Shown: positions 45,458 to 56,078 of the stretch, piece after piece | Layout of the letters: each line of letters opens with the position of its first letter | Numbering within the stretch: the first letter of the stretch is position 1 | The notes under the pieces: generated by a model | What the model saw: the letters and a program-made list of their open reading frames with translations, nothing else | Told to the model about the DNA's origin: nothing | The model's database searches: none | Assembly: GCA_965153455.1 (NCBI GenBank) | Contig: OZ234501.1 | Span: forward strand, 5,022,001-5,086,000 | Direction: 5' to 3' | Length of the DNA stretch: 64,000 nucleotides | DNA from: Sphagnum compactum | Lineage: Eukaryota > Bryophyta > Sphagnopsida > Sphagnales | Program-made: the position numbers and the translations under genes

Positions 45458-47179
45458 ATGGCCCGAAATGAGGAGAAAGCGCAGTCCATGTTGAGTAGGT
45501 TTCTGCAGGCCAAGAATGAGGAGAAGAAGAAGCCGAAGGAGAGACGGCCGTTTCTTGCGTCTGAGTGTAGAGACCTGGCCGATGCTGACAAATGGAGACA
45601 GCAAATCATCCGAGAAATAGGACGTAAAGTCATGGATATTCAGAATCCGGGCCTGGGAGAGCATCGTCTCCGTGACCTCAATGACGAGATCAACAAGCTG
45701 ATTCGTGAGAAGGGGCACTGGGAAGTGAGGATCTTGGAGCTTGGAGGCCCGGATTATGCCAAAGTTGGCCCTAAAGTGACCGACAGCGAAGGCAAGGAGG
45801 TAAGCCACAAATCTCACAACAACAGAGCTTTTTCCCCCTTTTTTTATGATTTTTTTTTCCCTGACTACCTCTTCACTGGAAGGTTTTGAAAGCTAGAAAA
45901 TCTGTTTCCAAGTAGAGAGGATTTTACAGTAGAAAAATAAAGCTGAAATTGGAGCTGATTTGGTCATGAAGAGTTTTGTAGAAAGTATTCAGGGTTAGGG
46001 TTTTATGAGAGTAAGTTTCTTCACTGGAAGATTTTGAAATCTAGAATACTATTTCCAAGACAAGAGGACTTTGCAGTAGAAAAAAATGGAAATTGGAGCT
46101 GAATTTGGTCATGAAGAGTGTTGTAGAAAGCATTTTGCCGGGGTTCTATGAGACCAGGGCTCTTCACTGGAAGGTTTTGAAAGCAAGAAAACTGTTTCCA
46201 AATCAAAAGGACTTTACAGTAGAAAATAGAAGCTGAAATTGGAGCTGAATTTGGTCATGAAGAGTTTTGTAGAAATCATTTAGGGTTAGGGTTTTATGAG
46301 AGCAGGACTAAACCCAGAATGATCAAGAGAGACAGACACGCAACTTGAACCAAAATTGAACAAAAGAAAAGAAAGAAAAATAAATCAAAAGGTGGCAAAG
46401 AGATCACTGATTGGATTCTCTTGATATTGAGTGAGAGCAGGTGGATGTGGCAAGTGGCAAGGGTATGGGATACAAGTACTTTGGTGCTGCAAAGCAGCTG
46501 CCGGGAGTGAAAGAGCTTTTTGAATTGCCTCCAGAGCTGAAAAAGAAGCGCTCCAGATATGAAATGTACAAGCGAATTGATGCAGATTATTATGGGTATC
46601 GGGATGATGAAGATGGCGTCCTCGAGAAACTGGAGCAAGTAGCTGAGAAGCAAATGCGTGCTCAAGCGATTGAAGAATGGCAACAAATTGAAGCTGTGAA
46701 AAATGAAGCTCGAAAGGGGGTGAAATCTGGCGAGGTAACTCTCTCTCCCCTACTCTTTTTGCACACCTTTTTGATTGCCATTGAATTTATGTTGTCCTGC
46801 AAACATGTTTTGTAACCATACCCATGGACAGCAAAACTGATGTATGTTGTTTGCATCAGTCAGTTCAGTTTTTGTATTTTTGCTTGTTGGGATCAAGTGA
46901 CCAACCGTCTGTTTCTGATGTGCTCTGTAGGTTGTGGTAATGAAGTCCACAATAGATAACGAGGATAGTGATTTGGAGGATGGGATTGATGAAGAGGAGG
47001 AGGAAGAGCAAAGGCCAAAGCATCGTGAGTTTGTTGCACACGTTCCCCTTCCTGATGAGAAAGAGATTGAGAGGATGGTATTGCAGAAGAAGAAGCAGGA
47101 GCTGTTAAGTAAATATGCTAGTGAAGATCTTGTTGGGGAAGAGGCTGAAGCCAAGGAACTACTAAACATTCACAGATGA
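45458..47179 (+). CDS. ISY1: ISY1-like pre-mRNA splicing factor
   Basis: Component of the spliceosome NineTeen-related complex, acting in the nucleus at the catalytic steps. Three exons, all phase 0: 45458-45799, 46441-46734 and 46931-47179, giving 294 residues, normal for plant ISY1. The conserved N-terminus MARNEEKAQSMLSRFLQAKNEE is followed by RPFLASECRDLADADKWRQQIIREIGRKV. Then come QNPGLGEHRLRDLNDEINKLIREKGHWEVRI, GPDYAKVGPK, GKGYKYFGAAKQLPGVKELFE (with one extra residue, GKGMGYKYF) and YKRIDADYYGYRDDEDG. The C-terminal part is acidic, then a lysine/glutamate helix (PLPDEKEIERMVLQKKKQELLSKYASE). The start is the ATG of the family-wide MARNEEKAQ motif. Tail-to-tail with the receptor kinase. 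Confidence 0.96.
45871..46310 (+). repeat. Three tandem copies of about 145 bases in ISY1 intron 1
   Basis: Copies begin cttcactggaag at 45871, 46019 and 46162 (steps of 148 and 143). Each contains gaaattggagctga(a)ttt, ggtcatgaagag and a closing gggtt(c/t)tatgaga. They fill most of the 641-bp intron. Not coding. Confidence 0.92.
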
Positions 47180-48623
47180 GGCTCACCTGGAATCACAGTT
47201 CTTTCCAAGTTATACTTCCACATTGGCATGACATACTGCACTCAGGCTCAATACATGCACCAGGAATGGGGGGTTTTCTCCATGAGATTTCTAATGTGCT
47301 TGGTCCCTATAATTTGGTGTTTGAGTTGAGGAGCAAAGTGGATGGTAGTGAAACCCGAGGATGAATCAAATCCTTGCTGAGATCATTGAGTTTGCACATT
47401 GTTGTACAAATCCTCCTCAAAAACTTTGAAGGCACGACCTTCTTGTGCTGAAATGTTTCAAAAAATTGGTTGAATCCAAATATCCCTCATCAGATTTGAG
47501 TGGTTAGAAAGAAGTAAAGAGTTGTCACAAGACATACAGCTGCAGCATATCTTTCCTGTAGAGAGTAGCAGGAATTAAGTTCCTAAATTTTCTCTAGGGA
47601 TTTGGTTGCACACAAATTTTTTCAGTTTCAAATTAAGAGAGAAGGTTCTGTTTGATAATTGGAATTTTTTTCTCTTTTGGGGTCTGTTTGTTTTCTCCTT
47701 GAGCACAATTCTTGTTGGTACCAATGGAAATTCCCCAAGCTTGAAATTGTTGCAGGTACAGAAAATCTTGCATTTGGTCTCTTAAGATTTATTTCTTGTA
47801 GCAATAACTGCACTTAACTGGCACATCTGTTGCATTTTCCAAGCATACCACTGGTATATATTTCCAACTGTTTTTTCTTAAGACAGCCATCAACCCATTT
47901 GCTGCTTTGCAGCACTTGGCTTTTCCTCAGCTACAGATGTAAACTTACAGATGTGATGCCCATCAAGCAGAGGTGGAAAACCTGCAGAAATGCTCTACAA
48001 TAATCCAAGCATTACACAACTGGAACAATGAAAGGTGCATCCCTTACATCCTTCATAAAATTTAAGGAAGTGCGCAAAGTTTTAAGGAAAGTACGAAGTG
48101 TAGACTGTGCAATTCTTTGATTATGTTACAATATAGTCTCCTATGTACATCCTTGAGGAAGAGTCATAAGGGGCCCTTTCCTACAATTTCTACAACAGGA
48201 AAGATGCATTCTGTAATGCTGCTTAACAAGGCAGCCCATCAGTAATCAATCCCTATGAGGATCAGTTATAGTAATTACAGTAAATAGATTCTAAGCGAGC
48301 AGAAATTATGGTATCTGAGAAATGTGTCACAATTTATTAAGGGCTCATTCCGTTTTCGATGTTATGAACTCTCTTTTGCTTCTGCTGCTGCAGCATCAAC
48401 AAAACTGCAGATTTTGAGATAAAATCTGCCAAGAAGAAGAAGAAGATAATGATAGATGGAGAATGGGCTACTGGGCTACCCAGGTAAACACTGTTTTTTC
48501 TTCCTCTATCCAGAAAGATATACAAGAGATAACCAATGTCCATGAGGAGTAGTTGGTAGCAGTTGGTTAGTATTAGGATGTTGTACACTATGGTTTGGTC
48601 TCTAGGGAGTTCTCAGAGGTCAG
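47180..48623. other. Shared 3' region of ISY1 (+) and the receptor kinase (-)
   Basis: The genes converge here, so most of this 1.4 kb is probably two 3' untranslated regions and terminators. No open frame with conserved features and no transposon were recognised. Polyadenylation sites were not fixed. Confidence 0.5.
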
Positions 48624-51600
48624 CTACTGCATGATAAGAACTTGGAGAGTGTCGTCATCTTGTTTTCCACCACGACCTTTTTTCTCTACTTTCTCCTCCT
48701 CCTCCTCCTCCTCTGCTGATTCCTCCAACTCAACAAAGTTCTTCTTTGGCTTTGGTGTCGCTTCTAAAAGCATCATCACAACTTCCCTCATTGATGGCCG
48801 GTTGGATGGCAACATGTTTGTGCATAGAAGTGCTATTCTCAACACCAAAAGCATATCATTGTGATCATCTTTGCTGCAATTGGGATCCAAAACTTCATAC
48901 AGTTCCTGCTTACTTTCAACTTTCTCATACACCCAATTTACAATATCATTGTTTTCTCCATATAACTTGGGTTCAAGTGGACGCTTCCCAGTCACGAGTT
49001 CCATAAGGACAACGCCAAAACTGTAGATGTCACTCTTCTCGCCCACTTTTAGTGTATATCCATATTCTGGAAAACATTTTTGGTCAAACCCCACAAAGAG
49101 CTTCTTAGTAAGAGATCTAGATCCTGGCATTAAAACTTTTGATTGTACATTTAGCACTGATCAATTGGAAACAACAAGCTTATACATGGGGGTTTTTTTT
49201 TCCCCTTCTTTTCCCCCCCTCCCCTTAACAGATACATTTGCAAATTTATTTGTTTACCTGGGGCAATGTAGCCACGAGAACCAACAACATTTGACATGTA
49301 ATTTGAGTAGGCAGTAGACAGGGTTTTCGCAATTCCGAAATCTGCAACATGCGCCTCATAATCCAAGTCCAGCAGAATATTGCTGGACTTCACATCCCGG
49401 TGCAAAATTTGAGGTGAGCAGTCATGGTGTAAGTATGCCAGCCCCTGCACAGTCATCAGAGCTTTGATTCCTTTAGATGGGTGCCAGCCAGTGATTCATA
49501 AGCAACCGGCGACAGACTATACACACTACGACTTCGAAATCATAATATTCTGGCAACTTTTGTTCCAGGCACTTCAAAACTAGGAGGAAACCAGAAAGTT
49601 AGGCAAAATTTCTAGAATTCAAAGCATGAAGCAGAAAGAAATGAGCAAAAAGTACCTACCCACCAGCAGCAATGGGTAGGTAGGTAGGTAGATAGGTAGG
49701 CAGGCAGGTAGGTAAGAAACTGTGTGGAAGTGGTCGTTGGTAGGTAGAAAACTGTGTGTATGTAAATGGAATTGGTTTGATTGCTTACTTGAGCTGCGCC
49801 GAAGGCTATTCTGAAGCGTGTGCCCCAGTCAAGGGTGCCTGTTTTGGTGCTGTGTAAAATGTCATCCAAGCTGCCATTGGGCATATACTCATACACCAGT
49901 AAATTGGTGTCCTTATTTGAACAGCAGCACAACAGCTTTACGATATTGCGATGTCGAATGCTTCCCAGTGTCTCCACCTACAACAAACGCCCAAAAATTG
50001 CACATGATTAGCCACCTTTCATAACCATAGATAGAAGCAATTGAAGTGTGTGTGTGTGTGTGCAAAACATCTTTGTAGAAACCAATTTGTTGAATGTTTT
50101 GGATGATTTAAAATAACAGTTATTGACACGAATTATACAACAGGATTAATGGGTATGTTGTTTGTACTGTGGACTATGTGCCGAAATGGGTTTTACCTCA
50201 GATTTGAAGCCATAGTCATGTAACAACAGTTCATCCTTCTTTGCACTCCAGAGCTTCTTGACTGCGACACAGTCACCATTGGGTAGCACAACTTTGTAGA
50301 CTTTCCCAGATCCACCACTTCCAATGACGTTATCTTCATCCAGATTCGTGATTTCGGACTCGTCAATGAAAGTCTTGTGGAAGGAAGTTAAGTGCCATGA
50401 ATCTGGAGGACCTTGATGTCCAGCTTTGAACAAGAGAATGTGGTACTTGCGGCAAATACAGCAGCTGCCAAGAATGAGAAGGATTGCTGCAACTGCGAGT
50501 GTCACCCCAACAACCCACGAGATCTTTGCAGTTTCTGACATTCCAGAAGTTGTGGAATTGCCACCACCACACACACTCCCCGCACACAAGTTTGGGTTGC
50601 CTTCGATGTTGGCAAAGGGTATGAGATCCTGTGGAATCTCACCCGACAGCTGATTATATGAGACGTTAAAAGTCTCAAGCTGTTGCAAGGCACTGAGTGC
50701 AGCCGGCACATCTCCACTCAGCTCATTGTATGACAAATCCAAAATTCCCAGATCAGTGAGAGCTCCAAGTGAAGCTGGAATCGTCCCAGTGATCCCATTA
50801 CATGACAGATTCAACTGGACAAGACGTGTTAAGTTACCAATTGTGGGTGGAATGGAGCCAGTGAGTGCATTGGCATCCAAGTACAAGTCTTGCAAGCTTG
50901 AGAGCTTCCCAATTTCTGGCGGAATAGGCCCACTTAAATCATTTCCAGAAATATCCAGTTTGTGCAAGGCGCTCCCGATTTGGCCAATCTCTGATGGGAT
51001 TGAACCTGTGAAAGAATTCTCATTGAGCAAGAGTGATCCCAGACTAGTCGCCATGCCGATTCCACTACCAATAGTTCCATTGAATTTGTTGTCATACAGA
51101 TGAAGGAAATTCATCGAAGGGCTTCCCCACAGACCAGTTGGGACTGGCCCAGATAGTGAGTTTTCATAAACCTCCACTTTCACAAGAGCAGAGCAGTTCC
51201 CATAAGTGTCGGGTAAAGGACCCGAGAAGTTGTTCTGGAACAGAATGAGCTCTGTTAACTGGTTTCCATTGCAAAGGTTAGGTGGAACAAGCCCATCAAG
51301 CAAGTTGGCAGAAACATCCAGTATGGTAAGGCTCGTGCTCGAACCCAAGTTGTAAGGAAGGTTTCCAGTGAAGGAGTTTTGGAAGATTTTGAAGTCAGTC
51401 AAATACTGCCAATCACCGATTTGAGGCGGGATTCCACCATTAAAGTTGTTCTGCCAGAGGTGTAATACCTCAATTTGTTGTAATGTTCCCAGGCTCGGTG
51501 GAATGGTGCCACTCATATTGTTCTGTGAGACATCAAAGCGGATGAGCTTTGTCAAGTTGCCGATGTCCTCTGGGATTCCACCCGACAGAAAGTTGTGCCA

Positions 51601-53063
51601 CAGATCCATGTACTCCACTGCCAGAAGCTGACAAATTCCAGGTGGAATTTCATCAGTGAGTGAATTCTGTGACAAACCCAGGCCTGTCAAATTCGTCATT
51701 CTGCCAAAAATGTCTGGAATTCTCCCACTCAGGTTATTAGCAGGCAGCCACAAGTAATTGAGAGCAGTTAGATTGGCAAGAGACTCGGGTATGGTCCCCA
51801 CCAAGTTGCAGTCTTTCAGCTGCAACTTTTGCAACTTGGTCAAGTTGCCAATCCACTCAGGTATTGGCCCCTCGGTGAAATTCACAGATCCCAACAGCAG
51901 GGTTTCGAGGTTCACCAGATTTGCAAGAAAAGAAGGGAATGGCACGCTGGTGAAGTTATTGACACCCATAACCAATTCCCTCAAGTTCTGAAGATTTCCA
52001 ATGCTGGAGGGAAGCAACCCACTGAAATTGGTGTCCGAAAGCTTCAATGTCTCAAGCTGCAGTAAGTCACCAATGCTGTCGGGTATTGGGCCTTCGAAAC
52101 TGGCGAATGAAAAGTCCAGATACTGAAGCAAAGGGAGCTTCTCCCCAAGATCAAGTGGGAGAAGACCTGCCATCCATGTGTAGCTCATGTTGAGGAAAAC
52201 CAATTTGGAGCAATTCAAAAGATCAGCTGGAATGGTGCCATTCAAATTCGTTCCGCCGACATTTAGATGAGTTAAATTGGTCAGCTGGCCTGCACACACA
52301 CACACACATGCCACACATGGATATTCAGAAACCCACAAAACACGAAATGATATACATTACCCGTGTTTCTTTTATGAGCCAACAACAAGGAAGAGCATTA
52401 AAAAAAAATTCAGAGTGCAAATCAAGTCCATGAAATTCTTATATCCCAGGTCTAAGAAAGAAAGAAAGAAAGAATGCCCTTCTTCTTTTTCCTTCTCAAG
52501 AAGAAACAAAAGCAAAAACAAAAAGTCTGTGCAGCTCTATATATGCTCCCTGTGTGTTCTCCTTCATCGACATGTCTGAACACATTTCTCAAAAGCTCAG
52601 GACCCAAAAAAGCATATGTCTCAAAAGGTCTGAGTTTTTGAGAAAAGTTTAATGAAACGCTTGGAATTCCAAGACATATGTTTAATGGGTGAGCAGTTTT
52701 TTCTTTCTGTTTTTTTTTCCCTCTCCATCAATCACAAATTTACAAGGTCAATGTGAGAAATCTACACGCACCAAAAATGCCTGGAGGCATAGGTCCAGAA
52801 ATGTTGAAATTCCACAAGTCAAGTGTAGTGACAGAGTTTGATGTACAATTAACTCCAGTCCAATTACAAGGTGTTGCATCAGAAGCATCCCAATTGGTGA
52901 GCAGCTGGTTTGCATCAGTGATGTTGTTTTTGAACTCCAGAAGAGCTTGACCTTCTGCATTGAGTGCATGTGCAAAACTCGGGAAGAAGAAGACAACCAC
53001 CCAAAATCCAGCCAGAATACCCATCACCGAAACCTTCTGCAATTGCTTCAAAACTGTTGCCAT
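48624..53063 (-). CDS. LRR receptor-like kinase, subfamily XI (HAESA/HSL-like)
   Basis: Plasma-membrane receptor kinase for an extracellular, probably peptide, signal. Five minus-strand exons: 53063-52772, 52289-50197, 49977-49789, 49444-49258 and 49066-48624; together 1067 residues in frame. A signal peptide (to about residue 33, FAHA) is followed by the N-terminal cap ([23 protein letters not shown]), about 21 leucine-rich repeats of the plant xxIPxxLGxLxxLxxLxLxxNxLxG type and one membrane helix (about 689-712). The kinase has P-loop [10 protein letters not shown] at about 753-762, lysine 775 in VAVKK, HRD at 873-875, DFG at 893-895 and APE at 919-921, all intact, so it should be active. 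The FHKTF...[10 protein letters not shown] approach to the kinase is typical of HAESA/HSL proteins. The tail after about 1040 has a run of glutamates. The ligand cannot be named. Confidence 0.93.
49665..49750. repeat. GTAG/GCAG array in intron 3 of the receptor kinase
   Basis: About a dozen ggtag, gatag and gcag units in plus orientation inside the intron 49445-49788. The same tetranucleotide occurs in CACTA element A, in the retroelement and at 44.2-44.4 kb. Confidence 0.9.
52290..52311 (-). repeat. (TG)n microsatellite at the exon 2 splice acceptor of the receptor kinase
   Basis: On the gene's strand a run of about nine TG units runs directly into the cag acceptor at 52290-52292, taking the place of the polypyrimidine tract. 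Confidence 0.85.
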
Positions 53064-54634
53064 TTTAATTTTTTTGGGATCTCCCCACCCTCTTCTTCTG
53101 GGCTTTCAGTTTTCCCCAAGTAAGTACACAAAAGACAAGAGTTTCTTCAACTCTCAACTTGTGTCACTGCAGCTGCTGCTCCACACTGTTTTCAGTGAAC
53201 AAAAAGAAAACCCCCAAAAAACTCTCACTATTCAATGAACAAGAAAACCCAAAAGCAAAAAAATTCAACAACACTTTCTTCTGTTCCAGAATAGAAGAAA
53301 CTGAATGATCACAGAGGGTGAATGGAAGGGATGGGTACCAGCTTGAAATCTCCATTTCTTTTCTGCCAGCTTCAGAACTCAGATCCTTCACTTGTTGGGC
53401 GTTGGTAAAATTTCTGAAGCCAGCAAAGAAAACTGACCTGCAATAACAAAAGACCTTGAACACATAAGAAGAATCTTTGCTGTCTCTCTCTATGTCTCCT
53501 TTTTCCTTTGTGCTCATCTACAAACCTGACCTGCATGACACAGCTAGTAGCACAAATTTCTTCAACTTTCTATGCACAAAACTCAGAACAAGCAACTATG
53601 TACAAAAACTGGTAAAGACAACATCCATTATGCACAGCTAAAATCTGCAACCCAAAAAACAAAAACAAAAAAACAACAACAACAACAACAACAACCCACA
53701 AAAGTTCTGAGCTTGTACATTCTTCTCTCGCTCTCTTCTTTTCTAGCAGAAGCTGAATAGCTTCAAGATGCAAAAGAGAGAGAGTATGAGCATGATTACA
53801 GCAGAGAAAACTCTACCAGTTCTATTGAGCTCCACTATTGCAGCAACAGATGATCTTCCAGCTCTCCCTGCAGCACTTCTGCTGCAACTCCTTTTTGTTT
53901 CAATTCCAAAGTGTCTCAAGTTGTTAGTTGTTATAAAGACTAAAGCTTTTCTCCTGTCTGACATGAGTAGTGAAGGAACTTGGGGACAAATGAGGAATTT
54001 CACTTCTTGGAAAAAGAGTTGGAGAGAGAGGAAAGAAAATCAAAGGGAAGTTGCCTTCTACCTACATTTGCCTGCAACCCACCAACTCTTTTTTTTTGGG
54101 TTGGGTTTGCCCAAATTTCATGTCCTGAGCTTCTGGAACTGGTTAGGAATCAGGAATCAACTTGGAAGTTGGGTACTTAAGCAGCAACAACAAGGAAGTA
54201 AGAAGAACACACACACAATCATAATACCAACAACAATAATAACAAAAGAAAGGGCAAAAAAACACACTTTCTTCTTCTGTTGGGACCCATTGCCCAATAA
54301 ATGTATGATGATGTATATGTGTATCAAGCACATGAGCACAAATCCTTACTTCCCCCCACCAAAACACACACACACACACACACACACAAATACACTTGTT
54401 GTATACATACAGATTTGTGTAGGTCTACAACAAACATATGGTATCTGGCTTAGTATTTAAGACCATTGGCTCTTTGTTTAATAAATTCCCCCTGAAATTG
54501 TCCCCCAACATTATATGTGCACATACTTGTTCTAAAAGTACTGCCTGCTTCTTCTTTTACCTGACTGCCCTACTGCCCGGACAAGATGTTTCTGGCGGTG
54601 CCCCTGTTCTTGGTGCTCTGCCCGCACACACTAT
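53064..54634. other. Upstream region of the receptor kinase
   Basis: The segment up to about 54000 is moderately GC and probably holds the 5' leader and promoter of the minus-strand kinase, possibly with a leader intron. Microsatellites: (AAC)n at about 53670-53697 and (CA)n at about 54364-54390. A 230-codon open frame at 53768-54460 is judged spurious. Confidence 0.45.
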
Positions 54635-55285
54635 GATGTCCTGTTATGCATGTTTTGGGCTTGTAATGGGTACACACACACTTGTTATGCATGTTTTGGG
54701 CTTGTAATGAGTACACACACACTTCGGGTCTTGTTATGCATGTTTTGGGCTTGTAATGAGTACACACACACTTCGGGTCTTGTTATGCATGTTTTGGGCT
54801 TGTAATGAGTACACACTTTGGGTCCTGTTATGCATATTTTGGGCCTGTAATGGGTACTCACACTTTGGGTCTTGTTATGCACGTTTTGGGCTTGTAATGA
54901 GTACACACTTTGGGGTCCTGTTATGCACATTTTGAGCTTGTAATGGGTTCACACACTTTGGGTCTTGTTATGCACGTTTTGGGCTTGTAATGGGTACACA
55001 CACTTTGGGTCTTGTTATGCACGTTTTGGGCTTGTAATGGGTACACACACTTTGGGTCTCGTTATGCACGTTTTGGGCTTGTAATGGGTACACACATTTA
55101 AGGTCCTGTTATGCATGTTTTGAGCTTGTAATGAGTACACACACTTTGGGTCCTGCCATGCAGGTTTTGGGCTTGTAATGGGTACACACACTTTGGGTCT
55201 TGTTATGCATGTTTTGGGCTTGTAATGGGTACGAACTTTGGGTCCTGTTATGCATCTTTTGGACTTGTAATGGACACCTAGTGCC
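54635..55285. repeat. Minisatellite with a unit of about 47-49 bases, about 13 copies
   Basis: Each copy has the core tgttatgcatgttttgggc, then ttgtaatgggtacacacac and (c)tttgggtc. Small substitutions and CA-dinucleotide length changes occur between copies. Copies start near 54647, 54684, 54733, 54782, 54829, 54875, 54920, 54966 and onward at similar steps to about 55250. It is non-coding; open frames through it are periodic artefacts. Confidence 0.95.
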
Positions 55286-55840
55286 CACTACAAGCCTAAA
55301 ATGTGAACAACATGAGACCAAAGTGTGTCCATTCGGGCAATATCCATCATGATCGCCCCAAGAGCAAAAAAGGGGTGGGGAGGGGGGCGGTAAAAGGAAG
55401 AAGTAGACAGTAGTTTTGTACTGCGTGCAATAGCAACTATGTGCACATTAATATACTAATGATTTGTTGGTGGTAATGTATCAACTCTTTGTCTTGTATA
55501 GGGTATGTATATGTGTATATGTATGCATGTATATATGTGTGTGTGTGTGTGTGTGTATATATATAATGTATATGTGCATGTATATGTTTGGTAGAATTAG
55601 AAAGTCCACAAGTTTTTTGGCACATGCTAATACACCCATATTTATTTCTTCCCTATATTTTAGTAAGGTCCTAAGGCCTTGTCCAACAAGCACAAAACCA
55701 TGATTGATTTGATTAGTCCTTTTTTTTTTTTTTTTTTTGGGTTCCTCCATTTTTCCTTAGGGATTGATGCTTTGTCTTTAATAAATTAAGTTTAGCAAGG
55801 GTTTGATTCATCGTCCACAAGCAAAAATTGTTATTCTCAT
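55286..55840. other. Intergenic, with GT/TA microsatellite
   Basis: A (GT)n and (TA)n-rich stretch at about 55500-55590 and a T-run at 55719-55738. No gene was recognised. Confidence 0.5.
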
Positions 55841-56020
55841 CTCAGCTTGTCTCATCTCATCTCATCTCCTTTGTTGCAAAGCCATGATAATCATGTGTCA
55901 TCTCATCTCATCTCATCTCCTTTGTTGCAAAGCCGTGATAATCATGTGTCATCTCATCTCATCTCATCTCCTTTGTTGCAAAGCCGTGATAATCATGTGT
56001 GATAACTTAAACTCTCTAAC

Positions 56021-56076
<56 letters not shown>
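55841..56076. repeat. Three copies of a 51-base repeat followed by 54 A
   Basis: The unit (ctcat)n-ctcctttgttgcaaagcc(a/g)tgataatcatgtgt occurs three times at a 51-base step (ttgttgc at 55871, 55922 and 55973). It is followed, after about 25 bases, by a run of 54 A (56023-56076). A long A-run next to a short repeat recalls a retroposed SINE-like tail, but no Pol III boxes were identified. Confidence 0.85.

Positions 56077-56078
<2 letters not shown>

Noticed and set aside
45271-45817. Minus-strand frames of 120 and 172 codons over ISY1 exon 1
   Set aside because: Antisense shadows of the ISY1 leader repeats and exon 1; they have no family match, whereas the plus strand encodes a conserved protein.
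53768-54460. 230-codon plus-strand open frame upstream of the receptor kinase
   Set aside because: No recognisable domain, runs of Q, T-H and K from microsatellites, and it lies in the kinase gene's presumed leader/promoter on the other strand. Length alone does not support a gene.
54635-55285. Regular repeats that look like a CRISPR array
   Set aside because: The copies abut as whole units without unique spacers, in a plant nuclear genome; this is a minisatellite.
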